DNA of 23,433 nucleotides, taken from assembly GCA_910577835.1 (NCBI GenBank), contig CAJTOU010000030.1, forward strand, positions 1 to 23,433. The letters run 5' to 3'. Positions 15,192-23,433 of the stretch are shown here, piece after piece. A program made the translations under genes and the position numbers. The DNA comes from an uncultured Lachnospiraceae bacterium (lineage in GTDB: Bacteria > Bacillota_A > Clostridia > Lachnospirales > Lachnospiraceae). The notes under the pieces were generated by a model, which worked only from the letters and a program-made list of their open reading frames with translations, was not told where the DNA came from and searched no databases. The stretch's first letter is position 1; each line of letters begins with the position of its first letter.

Positions 15192-15295
15192 AATTTTATC
15201 TAAATTTGTTGTGAATTATACAATAAACAAAGTATATAATTTTAAAATAAAAATCTTAAATTTACAGCTTATCACATAAAAAGGAGACAAACAGA

Positions 15296-17230
15296 ATGAA
15301 ATCTTTAGTTTTTACAAACGATAACTGTGTAGGCTGCAATAAGTGCATTAAGGCATGTGCCTGTATGGGTGCGAATATTGCAGACCAATATCAGGGACAA
15401 AATGTAATAATGGTAGATGAAGAAAAATGCATTGCATGTGGCGCATGTATAGATGCCTGTGAGCATAATGCAAGGGAGTATCAGGATGATACAGAGAGAT
15501 TTTTCACAGACCTTCAAAAAGGAGAGCATATTTCACTTCTAATTGCACCGGCTTTTATGGCAAATTATCCAACGGAATATGAATCTGTGCTTGGCGGCCT
15601 GAAAAAGCTCGGTGTCAATCATATTATCAGTATTTCATTTGGAGCAGATATTACTACATGGGGTTATTTAAATTATATTACCAAATACAATTATAAGGGC
15701 GGAATCTCACAGCCCTGTCCGGCAGTGGTTCGGTATATTGAACGCTATGAGCCGGAGCTTCTTCCAAAACTCTTTCCGGTGCACAGTCCTCTGATGTGTG
15801 GAGCTATTTATGCCAGAAAATATATGAATATCACAGATAAATTCGCCTTTATAAGTCCCTGCATTGCCAAAAAATATGAAATCGACGACGTGAACTGTAA
15901 TGGATATGTTTCCTATAATGTCACCTTTGACCATTTGATGAAATACATAAGAGCAAACCATATCTCTGGCCCGTCCTGCAAAGATGAAATTGAATATGGA
16001 CTTGGCTCTATTTATCCGACACCGGGAGGATTGAAGGAAAATGTTTACTGGTTCTGCGGAGAAAGTGTTTTTATCCGTCAGATTGAGGGTGAAAAACATA
16101 TGTATGAGTTTCTCAAAAAAAATAAAAAGCGAATTATTGACGGAACTACTCCTTATCTTTTTATCGATGCTCTAAACTGCTCTTCCGGCTGTCTGTATGG
16201 AACCGCAATAGAAGAATCCAAAATGGAGAACGACGACAATCTTTACAATCTTCTGGAAATTCGTGAGAAAAGCAAAAAGAACCACTCACACAGCAGCTGG
16301 TCCCGCAGGTTATCACCAAAACAGCGCCTTAAATTATTTAATAAACAGTTTGCACGTCTGGATTTGAATGACTTTATCCGTCATTACACAGACTGCTCCA
16401 AATTTTGCGTATATAAAGAGCCTTCCGCAAAGGAACTTGATGAAGTGTTTTGCAGTATGGATAAAAATTCCACAGAATCCAGAGAAATCAACTGTTCTAA
16501 TTGTGGGTATAATAGCTGCGAGGATATGGCAAAGGCTATTTTTAATGGATTTAATCACAAGGAAAACTGTATTTTTTACTTAAAAAGACTGGCGGAGCTG
16601 GAAAAAGAAAAAACACAATATTATGCAAATGAATTAAACAAAGATAAGCTGTCCGTAGAACAGCAGCATAAACGCATGATTTCTACAATTAATGAAATCA
16701 ATCAGGATTTTGAAAAATTTCATATTTCTATTGAACAGATGGCAAAAGGAAATATGGAAAACGCCACAGAGAGCACCCATATATCACAGCAAATGCAGAA
16801 TATCAGCTTTTTCTGTGAAAAGCTGCAAAATGCTCTGAATGAAATTATACTGCTTTTAGATGAACTTACAGCAAATAATTCAGAGGTGGTTTCCATTGCA
16901 TCTCAGACAAATCTTCTGGCATTGAATGCTTCAATTGAGGCCGCCAGAGCCGGAGAAGCAGGAAGAGGCTTTGCTGTTGTTGCGGATGAGATTAATCATC
17001 TGGCACAAAATTCTAAGGATACTGCTCAGAGCAGTGATAAAAGTCAGAACAAAATTCAAAACGCCATTCAGGAAATTTTAAAAGAGGCATCTACGCTGAT
17101 TACTACTGTATCAACAGTAAATGACCGGACACAGAGTCTTGCATCAGCAACACAGCAGATTGCGGCTTCCGTGGATATTCTGGCAGAAACTTCAGATACA
17201 ATTAAACAGAGGCTGGAAGACCTGAAATAA
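15296..17230 (+). CDS. Sensory [FeFe]-hydrogenase-like protein fused to a chemotaxis signalling domain (paralogue 2)
   Basis: The 644-residue protein matches the one at 10309-12237 part for part but is clearly diverged. Ferredoxin motifs are at Cys11/14/17/21 and Cys45/48/51/55. H-cluster-like loops are SQPCPAVV (Cys141), SPCIAKKYE (Cys189) and LNCSSGCLYG (Cys295, Cys299). The 4Fe-4S domain CSNCGYNSC is at 400-408 with Cys425. The chemotaxis tail (about 450-640) has the tip TNLLALNASIEAARAGEAGRGFAVVA-type sequence. L3 lacks the glycine run of catalytic hydrogenases and of paralogue 1 (GCLYG versus GCNGG), suggesting a different or reduced cofactor site. There is no membrane segment. It is a single gene with its own promoter and terminator, divergent from the coat genes. 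A cytoplasmic H2 or redox receptor is likely, with signal unknown. Confidence 0.9.
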   Translation: MKSLVFTNDNCVGCNKCIKACACMGANIADQYQGQNVIMVDEEKCIACGACIDACEHNAREYQDDTERFFTDLQKGEHISLLIAPAFMANYPTEYESVLGGLKKLGVNHIISISFGADITTWGYLNYITKYNYKGGISQPCPAVVRYIERYEPELLPKLFPVHSPLMCGAIYARKYMNITDKFAFISPCIAKKYEIDDVNCNGYVSYNVTFDHLMKYIRANHISGPSCKDEIEYGLGSIYPTPGGLKENVYWFCGESVFIRQIEGEKHMYEFLKKNKKRIIDGTTPYLFIDALNCSSGCLYGTAIEESKMENDDNLYNLLEIREKSKKNHSHSSWSRRLSPKQRLKLFNKQFARLDLNDFIRHYTDCSKFCVYKEPSAKELDEVFCSMDKNSTESREINCSNCGYNSCEDMAKAIFNGFNHKENCIFYLKRLAELEKEKTQYYANELNKDKLSVEQQHKRMISTINEINQDFEKFHISIEQMAKGNMENATESTHISQQMQNISFFCEKLQNALNEIILLLDELTANNSEVVSIASQTNLLALNASIEAARAGEAGRGFAVVADEINHLAQNSKDTAQSSDKSQNKIQNAIQEILKEASTLITTVSTVNDRTQSLASATQQIAASVDILAETSDTIKQRLEDLK

Positions 17231-17282
17231 ATAGATTTTATTTGTGCGACCTTTCTGCATTTTGTATTTCTTGTGAAACAAA

Positions 17283-17338
17283 ATGGATTGCAGCAAAATA
17301 TATAAAATTTCTCTTTGCTGCAATCCATATCTTTTTTA
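17283..17338 (+). terminator. Perfect 15-bp intrinsic terminator after paralogue 2
   Basis: ATGGATTGCAGCAAA (17283-17297) pairs perfectly with 17314-17328 around a 16-nt loop and is followed by CTTTTTT on the plus strand. A second hairpin, CATTTTGT with ACAAAATG (17258-17265 with 17278-17285), shares its last three bases with this stem. Confidence 0.9.
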
Positions 17339-17382
17339 TAAAAAATCACTCTGAATCAGATAACATAATCAGATTGTAATTG

Positions 17383-19518
17383 TTACATAATAAGTGAAAG
17401 TACTGTATCATATCCACGTTCTGCTGCCAGTTGTGCCGCTGTTATGCCGCTGTTATCTGCATGATTATAATCTGCTCCCTTCTTTATAAGAAATCTGGCC
17501 ACTTCCTGATTTCCATATCTTAATGCTTCCAAAAGAGGGGTACTGCCGTATTTATTTACAACATTTACATCTGCTCCTGCACGTACCAGCTCTTTGATAA
17601 CGCCTTTATAACACTGGTACTGTGTATTAATAAGAAGCGCTGTATCTCCATTCTGATTTACATGGTTTACATCTGCTCCTTTTTTCAGAAAAACAGGCAA
17701 CACCTGAATAGCTGTATTAATATCAAGATATTGCAACAGCATAAGCGGTGTATTTCTATTATTATCCTCAATATCTACAAATGACAGAGCCTCAATCACT
17801 TCTGCTCTTTTCTCGCTTTTTATTTCTTCTCTAAATCTTCTCTTCTTTACTGCATAATGTGCCGGTGTTTCTCCATTGATATTTTGAATCGCATCATCGG
17901 CTCCTGCCTCAATAAGAAGCCTTACCACCTCTGTATTTCCATAACTGCATGCAAGATGAAGCGGAGTATCTCCGGCTCCTGCCGGCTCGTCCTGCGTAAT
18001 ATTTACATCAGCTCCCTTTTTTATCATAACCTGAAGCATTTCCAGATGATTATTCTTTGCCGCCTCATGCATTGCTGTGACTCCTCTGTTATCTGTCTGC
18101 ATCATGGATTCTGCTGAAAAGAATTCTGCAGCCTTTTCAAAATAATCGTCTTTTCCTCCAAATATCATAATTCTTTTTTGAAGCGATGCAACCTGATTGG
18201 CTGGAGTTCTTCCATTTATGACCGCATGATTCATATCAATTCCCATATTCGTAAATTTTTGAAGTACCTTTACTCCATAATTTCCACCAAGGCAATAATC
18301 ACGAATACAGGTAACACTACCGCCATTGTAAATCGGCATAACAAAATCTATCCCTGCTGTACTAAGCAAGTCAAGAAGCTGACACTTTTCATCTTCCAAA
18401 AGCCCGCTGTAAAGAATTCCCAAAATAGCTCCTAGTTCATCATCATCTTCTGTATCTATTTCATCAATAAGCTTTTTAGCAAGCCAAAGAGCCATGCTTA
18501 TACTGTCTCTGCTCTCTGATGAATATCGGGCAAATGTATTACTGGTATATCTGCTGAGAACAGCAGGCTCAATTCTTCCAGATATAAAAAATTCTTTTAA
18601 TGTTTTGTCATAATCGTCTGTTATATAATCTTTTGGAAACATTCCGTTTTTATCTGAAAAGCTCTCTGCTTTGCTGTCAAGCAACGCAATACACAATTCT
18701 GTATTACGCTGCTGCACTGCCAGATGAAGAGGAGTTTTTCCATCATTATTTTCTCTGTTTAAAAGCTCTTTGTTCTGCATAAGCAGTAATGCAGCAGTAA
18801 TATGATTATTTTTTATAGCTGTTATAAGGAGTGAATTTCCATTATTATCCATGCGCTCAATATCTGCGCCTTTTTCAAGAAATACTTTTGTCAAGGCCCA
18901 TGAATAATTAGAATCCTTTCCATATAAAAGATATTCAAGCGGTGTCATTTTTTCATTATCTTCAGCATTGATATCGCAGAAAAGCAATTCTGCAATCTGC
19001 TCCCTTACAGAAATACTCTGTTTTCTGCACTCATATGGAATTACCAGATTTTTAATATGGCTTTTTGCCAGATAATGAAAAGCATTTCTTCCATTTTTGT
19101 CACATATGGAAGTATCTGCTCCATTTTCAAGCAGAAGTTTCACCATAACAGGATTTCCCATATAGCAGGAAAGCATAAGAGGAGTTGCTCCCGTACAGGC
19201 ATCCTGAAAGTTTCCATTTCCATCTGTTATAGTTATATTTACATTTATTCCTTGCTTCAATGCCCATTTGACTGCATCATAAAAGCCATGCCAGATTAGA
19301 AGATGAAACAGAGTAAACCCCAAATTTCCTGCAAGTGTTAATAAAGTTTCTTTACTGTACTGATTTACACTTTCTGTTATATTATTTATCTCTTCCTCCG
19401 AAAACACATGATATCGATACATGGAATGTTTCATATCTGTATTCCACCATGGGACATACTTACTTTGATTGCTTTCACATGACTGTACAAGAAGCTCTGT
19501 CAGTTCATTTTCATTCAT
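17383..19518 (-). CDS. Large ankyrin-repeat protein
   Basis: The 711-residue protein consists mainly of ankyrin repeats. After an unrelated N-terminal region (1-60) there are repeats from about 66 to 312 (for example TPLMLSCYMGNPVMVKLLLENGA at 112-134 and TPLHLAVQQRNTELCIALL). An irregular helical insert of about 150 residues (315-470) contains IDEIDTEDDDELGAIL. A second repeat block runs 475-711 (TPLHLACSYGNTEVVRLLIEAGA). No signal peptide or membrane helix is seen, so it is cytoplasmic. GAGGAG lies about 9 nt before the ATG. It follows the smaller ankyrin gene by 14 bp and is surely in the same operon. Ankyrin proteins bind other proteins; one known bacterial use is immunity against toxins, and the SUKH gene upstream hints at this. 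Confidence 0.9.
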   Translation of the reverse strand: MNENELTELLVQSCESNQSKYVPWWNTDMKHSMYRYHVFSEEEINNITESVNQYSKETLLTLAGNLGFTLFHLLIWHGFYDAVKWALKQGINVNITITDGNGNFQDACTGATPLMLSCYMGNPVMVKLLLENGADTSICDKNGRNAFHYLAKSHIKNLVIPYECRKQSISVREQIAELLFCDINAEDNEKMTPLEYLLYGKDSNYSWALTKVFLEKGADIERMDNNGNSLLITAIKNNHITAALLLMQNKELLNRENNDGKTPLHLAVQQRNTELCIALLDSKAESFSDKNGMFPKDYITDDYDKTLKEFFISGRIEPAVLSRYTSNTFARYSSESRDSISMALWLAKKLIDEIDTEDDDELGAILGILYSGLLEDEKCQLLDLLSTAGIDFVMPIYNGGSVTCIRDYCLGGNYGVKVLQKFTNMGIDMNHAVINGRTPANQVASLQKRIMIFGGKDDYFEKAAEFFSAESMMQTDNRGVTAMHEAAKNNHLEMLQVMIKKGADVNITQDEPAGAGDTPLHLACSYGNTEVVRLLIEAGADDAIQNINGETPAHYAVKKRRFREEIKSEKRAEVIEALSFVDIEDNNRNTPLMLLQYLDINTAIQVLPVFLKKGADVNHVNQNGDTALLINTQYQCYKGVIKELVRAGADVNVVNKYGSTPLLEALRYGNQEVARFLIKKGADYNHADNSGITAAQLAAERGYDTVLSLIM

Positions 19519-19532
19519 AATTAAATTCTCCT

Positions 19533-20507
19533 CTATTCTTCGGCTCCCGCTGCAAGCAATTTTTCCACAATATCATTGTATCCGCCCTCTGTTGCATAAT
19601 ACAGAGCTGTATATCCGGCTGTATTCTTACAAGAAACATCTGCATTGGCCAGAAGAAGCTCGGCAACAACATAATTGTTTCCTGTTTTAGCAGCAGCAAT
19701 CAGCGCTGTTTCACCTCTTTCTGTGCGTACATTAACATTTGCTCCATGCTCTAAAAGCTTTTTTATAATATGTTCATTTTCATTTCTTGCTGCCAGATGA
19801 AGCGGCGCATTTCCATGATTATCCTTTTTATCCGCATCAGCTCCCGCTTCTAAAAGAAGCTCTGTAATAAAAAGATTATTTCGCATAACTGCAAAATACA
19901 GAGGAGTGATACCCTCATCATTGCATACATTAATATCTGTAATTTTTGTGGCAAGCATTGCTTTTACGACTTCACTCTGACCGTTATAACAGGACTGATG
20001 AAGAGGCGTGTTTCCATAAGCATCGGTATTTCCTGAGCTGAATTTTGACATTTCTTCAATTAACTGAGTAAGTCCAAGCGCATTTGCATAATCAAGAGCC
20101 GTGTGATGCTTATTATCCAGAACAGAAGCATCTGCACCAAGCTCCAGCAGATATTTGACGGTATCCGCTTTTTTTGCTTCTACACCATAAATAAGAGGTG
20201 TTTTTCCTTCTTTATCTGTGGCATCTATATCCGCGCCAGCATCAATAAGCAGTTTGATAATTTCCCGATTTCCAGAGGTAACAGCAAGATGAAGAGGTGT
20301 AATGCTTTCATTTGATATAAGATTTACATCTGCTCCTTTTTCTATCAGAAGTTTGACAATATCCCTATATCCCTTTCTGCTGGCATAATGAACTGGGGAC
20401 ATGCCAATTTCGTCAACTGCATTTATATTGATTCCGTCTTTTTTCAGGAAAGTAATAACCACTCCTTTTTGCCCGTTTTGACAGGCTGTCAATAATAATT
20501 TTTCCAT
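19533..20507 (-). CDS. Ankyrin-repeat protein
   Basis: The 324-residue protein is almost wholly ankyrin repeats, nine to ten in phase with the 33-residue period (for example TPLHLAVTSGNREIIKLLIDAGA at 70-92 and APLHLAARNENEHIIKKLLEHGA at 234-256). One degenerate repeat lies around 135-165. There is no catalytic domain, signal peptide or membrane segment. The ATG has AAAGGAAAT upstream and a good promoter lies at 20562-20590. It is the first gene of the two-gene ankyrin operon. The two proteins are not copies: they share only the repeat pattern. A partner-binding or immunity role is inferred. Confidence 0.9.
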   Translation of the reverse strand: MEKLLLTACQNGQKGVVITFLKKDGININAVDEIGMSPVHYASRKGYRDIVKLLIEKGADVNLISNESITPLHLAVTSGNREIIKLLIDAGADIDATDKEGKTPLIYGVEAKKADTVKYLLELGADASVLDNKHHTALDYANALGLTQLIEEMSKFSSGNTDAYGNTPLHQSCYNGQSEVVKAMLATKITDINVCNDEGITPLYFAVMRNNLFITELLLEAGADADKKDNHGNAPLHLAARNENEHIIKKLLEHGANVNVRTERGETALIAAAKTGNNYVVAELLLANADVSCKNTAGYTALYYATEGGYNDIVEKLLAAGAEE

Positions 20508-20561
20508 TTCTTTATTTCCTTTTCATCTACATAAACATAAAATATTACTTTAAATATATAT

Positions 20562-20590
20562 ATAATATCACTTTTATTTGAAAAAGCCAA
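20562..20590 (-). promoter_or_regulatory. Sigma-A promoter for the ankyrin operon
   Basis: TTGGCT (20585-20590) and TATTAT (20562-20567) are 17 nt apart on the minus strand, 54 nt before the first ankyrin start codon. The rest of 20591-20778 is AT-rich and shows no gene that I would support. Confidence 0.6.
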
Positions 20591-20778
20591 GAAGCAATTT
20601 TTCATTGCAATGTCTTTCTGCATATCTAAAGACTGCAAATTTTCTAAAGCATTATAAGAAGCTGCTGCACCATGCAATATCAGGTCAAAATATAGCAAAT
20701 TACACTATTTGATGCTACTAATTTCGTTCTGATATTTCTTGGTACAACAGCCTTTTAAGATAATTCTTTATCTGTATG

Positions 20779-21117
20779 TTATATTTCTACCATCTGTTCT
20801 TTTGATAGTTTCATTTCACCTTCCAGAATATTTAAACGTATTTTTATCATTTCCTTTTCATTATCAATTTTTATTGCTTCGTGCAGTTTTCATGACAAAT
20901 CCAAATGCCCTTCTGCAATTGCTTTTATATTCGGATTTGTTTCATTTTCAAGTATAATACGTGTTCTTCTTGTTTCTTCCTCTACTGCTTCTAATCTTGT
21001 ATAAATATTCTGAGTTTTCTGTCTGATTTCATCTGTTTCTTTTTTCAACTCCCGTCTGATTTCATTTGTCTCCTCTTTTACTATCTGCCTTATAGCTTCC
21101 AAATCTTTTGCATCCAT
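20779..21117 (-). pseudogene. Coiled-coil protein gene interrupted by one in-frame TGA
   Basis: The frame reads 75 residues from the ATG at 21117 (MDAKDLEAIRQIVKEE), ending AEGHLDLS at a TGA (20890-20892). It then continues without a break as KLHEAIKIDNEKEM to a TAA at 20779-20781, 113 codons in all. Proteins of this type, common in Lachnospiraceae by my recollection, read HLDLSRKLHEA at this spot, so a CGA or AGA Arg codon has become TGA. The product is a Glu/Lys-rich coiled coil of unknown function. AAAGGA precedes the start at 9 nt. A sequencing error, recent mutation or a functional truncated form cannot be distinguished here. Confidence 0.8.
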
Positions 21118-21247
21118 TTTTTACAAATCCTTTTTCGTTTTATGTATCTGTAATTTATTTTTTATTTCTCCTTTATTATAATATATTTTTTTCTAAAAAA
21201 CAACATTTTTTCTATTTATATATGAAATAAAATTTATAAATATATTT

Positions 21248-22609
21248 TTACTTTTTGCAGTCTTTAATTCCGAGCAATTCCAGAACCTGTCTGTAATTCC
21301 ATTTATCTTCCATAAAATCTGTATATATTTCATCAATATGTTCCATATCATTTTTTAGATTTAAAGAATTAAACTCCCCTTTAAATGGTTCTTTTTTACT
21401 AAAACAGTCAGGATTTTTACAATAATAGGTCATACAGGTTCGTTTTAACAAAATAGCAACTCCTTTAATACGCAGACCAAGCCATTGTTCCACTGAAAAA
21501 AGCTGGCCTGAGCCATATACAGGTTCACCACAAAACGGACATATCACTTTTTTATTACATCTTCCACCTACTCTGCTCTCTTCTATATTTTTACACAACG
21601 AACACTTAGACCCCTTATCACATGCATAAACATTGATTACCACCTTATCATCACCATTTTGTGTCACTCTTTCATGCCCTGTATATATAAAATTCGGATG
21701 CAGAACCTCTACAAAATCCTGCATGGTAAAAAGCTTTAATGGAGAGCCAAACATTTCTTTATAGAAGGAAGAATTTTTATCCGCATGAACCATCTCATGA
21801 TTTTTTGATATTACATCTATTCGTACTGCCCTGCCAACATACTGTATGATATAAAGAGACTCCTCTTCCTTATCATAGCAGCAGGACATCTGAAAAGCAG
21901 AAGCATAATCCTCTGGTGGAGCAACAGACCTTACTCTTCTTCCGGCTTCCTTCATTTTATCCAGCTCAATTTCTTTTATAGAAAGCAATGTTTCAATATC
22001 ATAAATATTTTTGTATGAATATTTGTTCCATCCCTGATTTTTTAGCTCTTTGGAAACATTTTTATTATTTTTTCCAATTAATGTATCACAGATAATTGTC
22101 AGCAAAAATTCAGACAGAGTATCACAGAATTTATGCCATACCCCGTAATTAAAATAATGATAATTAATGTAAACAGGAGGATTCTTTTTCTTTAAATCTT
22201 TTATCTGTATTCCAAACATAACTGCATCCCATTCATAATTATCCTTATTCCATATCTGCCCGGTATTGCTTCCAATTAAAAGATAATCCTCCAAAACATC
22301 TATATCATACTCGGAGACATCTTCATATAACTCTACACGAAAATAATATTGTTTGTCAATATCACATTTATTTTTAAATACATTATTCAAAGTAGTTATT
22401 TTATCATCATTCAAAAAAAGAAAAGAATCCTTTAACAATAACAGTTCTGAAGCATCTACCAGAAAATTTTTATAACTTTTTGGAAAGGTTACATTTAATT
22501 TCGTTTCCAGAGCTTCATACTTTTTTATTATTTCAGGATTCTGTACTTTCAAAAATCCCAGTATTCTTAAAATATCCGCCGCCATTAAACCATATCGTAT
22601 ACTCATCAT
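21248..22609 (-). CDS. SUKH (SMI1/KNR4-like) protein with Cys-rich C-terminal region
   Basis: The ATG at 22609 (MMSIRYGLMAADI), with AAAGGAG just upstream, is chosen over an earlier in-frame ATG at 22657; the next ATG at 22606 is equally possible. The 453-residue protein begins with a SUKH-1-like domain (about 24-175: the ETKLNVTFPKSYKNFL signature, then DYLLIGSNTGQIW). A middle region (180-320) is unrecognised. The C-terminus carries possible zinc sites: Cys330, Cys336, Cys339, Cys351, Cys357 and Cys360 (ICPFCGEPVYGSG), then Cys392, Cys397 and Cys402. SUKH proteins often protect against polymorphic toxins, but some have other housekeeping roles. Two ankyrin genes lie downstream. The SUKH call is moderately sure; the function is inferred. 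Confidence 0.7.
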   Translation of the reverse strand: MMSIRYGLMAADILRILGFLKVQNPEIIKKYEALETKLNVTFPKSYKNFLVDASELLLLKDSFLFLNDDKITTLNNVFKNKCDIDKQYYFRVELYEDVSEYDIDVLEDYLLIGSNTGQIWNKDNYEWDAVMFGIQIKDLKKKNPPVYINYHYFNYGVWHKFCDTLSEFLLTIICDTLIGKNNKNVSKELKNQGWNKYSYKNIYDIETLLSIKEIELDKMKEAGRRVRSVAPPEDYASAFQMSCCYDKEEESLYIIQYVGRAVRIDVISKNHEMVHADKNSSFYKEMFGSPLKLFTMQDFVEVLHPNFIYTGHERVTQNGDDKVVINVYACDKGSKCSLCKNIEESRVGGRCNKKVICPFCGEPVYGSGQLFSVEQWLGLRIKGVAILLKRTCMTYYCKNPDCFSKKEPFKGEFNSLNLKNDMEHIDEIYTDFMEDKWNYRQVLELLGIKDCKK

Positions 22610-22665
22610 TTTCTCCTTTATATACCAAAATAAAATCCTGACTCTCATCGTAAACAAAAGATTTG

Positions 22666-22715
22666 GAAAAAGCTGCCTGTATCTTTCATATCATGACAAT
22701 ACAAAGCAGTTTTTC
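22666..22715 (-). terminator. Probable intrinsic terminator after the aspartate kinase gene
   Basis: On the minus strand GAAAAACTGC pairs imperfectly with GCAGCTTTTTC, extended by GTAT with ATAC after an internal loop. The stem runs into TTTTT near 22671-22667. It begins 12 nt after the lysC stop. Confidence 0.55.
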
Positions 22716-22726
22716 TCACTTTCCAT

Positions 22727-23433
22727 TTATAATTGTGTCTCTACAAAGATATCATAAATTGACTTAATTGCTCCCTCAAAATCACAATTTTTTACTCCGA
22801 TGATAATATTCAGCTCGCTCGACCCTTGGTCAATCATTTTCACATTAATTCTTGCATGCGCCAACGCAGAAAAAATTCTTCCGGCAGTTCCCTTTGCTGC
22901 CTTCATTCCACGTCCCACTACTGCTATCAGAGCCAAATCCGACTCAATATCAATCGAATCCGGATGCGCCAGCCTGTGAATATCTGCAAGAACCTGCTGT
23001 TCTTTTCCTTCAAATTCCGGCTGATGTACAAAAATCGTCATTGTATCAATTCCGGAAGGCATATGCTCGAATGAAATCCCATGCTTTTCAAATGCCTCTA
23101 ATACTTTTCTTCCAAATCCGATTTCCGAATTCATCATATCCTTTTCAATATTAATTGACACAAAGCCTTTTTTTCCTGCGATACCTGTAATTGTATATTC
23201 TGAACTTCTGCAAGTACTTTCTACAATCATTGTGCCCTCATCCTCAGGCTTATTGGTATTCTTAATATTAATTGGAATTCCCTCTTTTCTCACTGGAAAA
23301 ATCGCATCTTCATGAAGAACCGTTGCTCCCATATACGCAAGCTCTCGAAGTTCCTTATAAGTAATAGATTTAATTGTTTTGGGATTATGTATAATTCGCG
23401 GGTCCGCAATTAAAAAGCCAGATACATCTGTCC
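22727..23433 (-). CDS. lysC: Aspartate kinase, C-terminal part (5' end outside window)
   Basis: The minus-strand frame is open to the window edge and encodes the last 235 residues. The end of the catalytic domain is visible: TDVSGFLIADPR, then the ELAYMGATVLHEDAIFPVRK segment. Two ACT domains of about 70 residues each follow (ITGIAGKKGFVSINIEKD and LALIAVVGRGMKAAKGTAGRIFSAL), ending NIIIGVKNCDFEGAIKSIYD. The enzyme phosphorylates aspartate, the first step toward lysine, threonine, methionine and diaminopimelate; the ACT domains sense the end product amino acids. An ATG at 23332 lies inside the catalytic domain and is not the start. Which isoform, and any lysine riboswitch, cannot be judged because the 5' region is missing. 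Confidence 0.95.
   Translation of the reverse strand, partial: TDVSGFLIADPRIIHNPKTIKSITYKELRELAYMGATVLHEDAIFPVRKEGIPINIKNTNKPEDEGTMIVESTCRSSEYTITGIAGKKGFVSINIEKDMMNSEIGFGRKVLEAFEKHGISFEHMPSGIDTMTIFVHQPEFEGKEQQVLADIHRLAHPDSIDIESDLALIAVVGRGMKAAKGTAGRIFSALAHARINVKMIDQGSSELNIIIGVKNCDFEGAIKSIYDIFVETQL

Noticed and set aside
20489..20698. 69-codon minus-strand frame before the ankyrin operon
   Set aside because: It overlaps the start of the ankyrin gene, spans its promoter, and has no ribosome site or recognisable sequence.
1..23433. CRISPR array, rRNA or complete tRNA gene
   Set aside because: No regularly spaced direct repeats with unique spacers, no rRNA-like stretch and no cloverleaf were found on reading the window.

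Overview
The window looks like a low-GC chromosome segment from an anaerobic, spore-forming gut Clostridia, most probably Lachnospiraceae. The clues are CotF-type spore coat proteins, sensory [FeFe]-hydrogenase-like proteins, AT-rich intergenic DNA with strong Shine-Dalgarno sites, and a separate PurO-type IMP cyclohydrolase beside a formyltransferase-only PurH. No species can be assigned from the sequence alone.

Bases 1-6716 are accessory DNA built from mobile-element remnants. On the minus strand lies a three-gene unit with its own promoter: an XRE regulator, a DUF1016/YhcG PD-(D/E)XK nuclease and a cut-off protein with a C-terminal membrane segment. Next come a large serine recombinase pseudogene (2029-3315), a triple 18-bp repeat, a divergent pair (an acidic 112-aa protein and an XRE regulator sharing a control region), and the last third of a second serine recombinase (4617 to about 5072). 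That fragment abuts, head to head, a truncated sigma-like gene of an integrative conjugative element (ICE). Then come a 97-aa element protein, a SymE-like protein and an orphan 3' end of rlmD/rumA (6576-6716), which probably marks one end of an ICE.

Bases 6717-10308 begin the chromosomal backbone: an AT-rich gap, a GNAT-like acyltransferase-domain protein, then purO and purH. These two purine genes are preceded by a promoter, a ZTP (pfl) riboswitch and an overlapping intrinsic terminator, so the last two steps of IMP synthesis should respond to ZTP/ZMP. A 42-bp tandem repeat lies between them.

Bases 10309-17350 carry two paralogous proteins (642 and 644 aa) that join two 4Fe-4S clusters, an H-cluster-like hydrogenase domain, a further Fe-S domain and a methyl-accepting chemotaxis signalling tail, with no membrane segment. 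They flank a GH42 beta-galactosidase and a pair of CotF-like coat genes. The first follows the galactosidase by 28 bp and is probably cotranscribed with it; the second is a single gene on the plus strand with its own promoter and terminator.

Bases 17383-22609 hold two adjacent ankyrin-repeat genes, a coiled-coil gene interrupted by one UGA, and a SUKH (SMI1/KNR4-like) protein with a Cys-rich C-terminus. SUKH and ankyrin proteins are known immunity families of polymorphic toxin systems, so this is a candidate orphan immunity cluster; no toxin is visible. The window ends in the 3' part of an aspartate kinase gene with its ACT domains.
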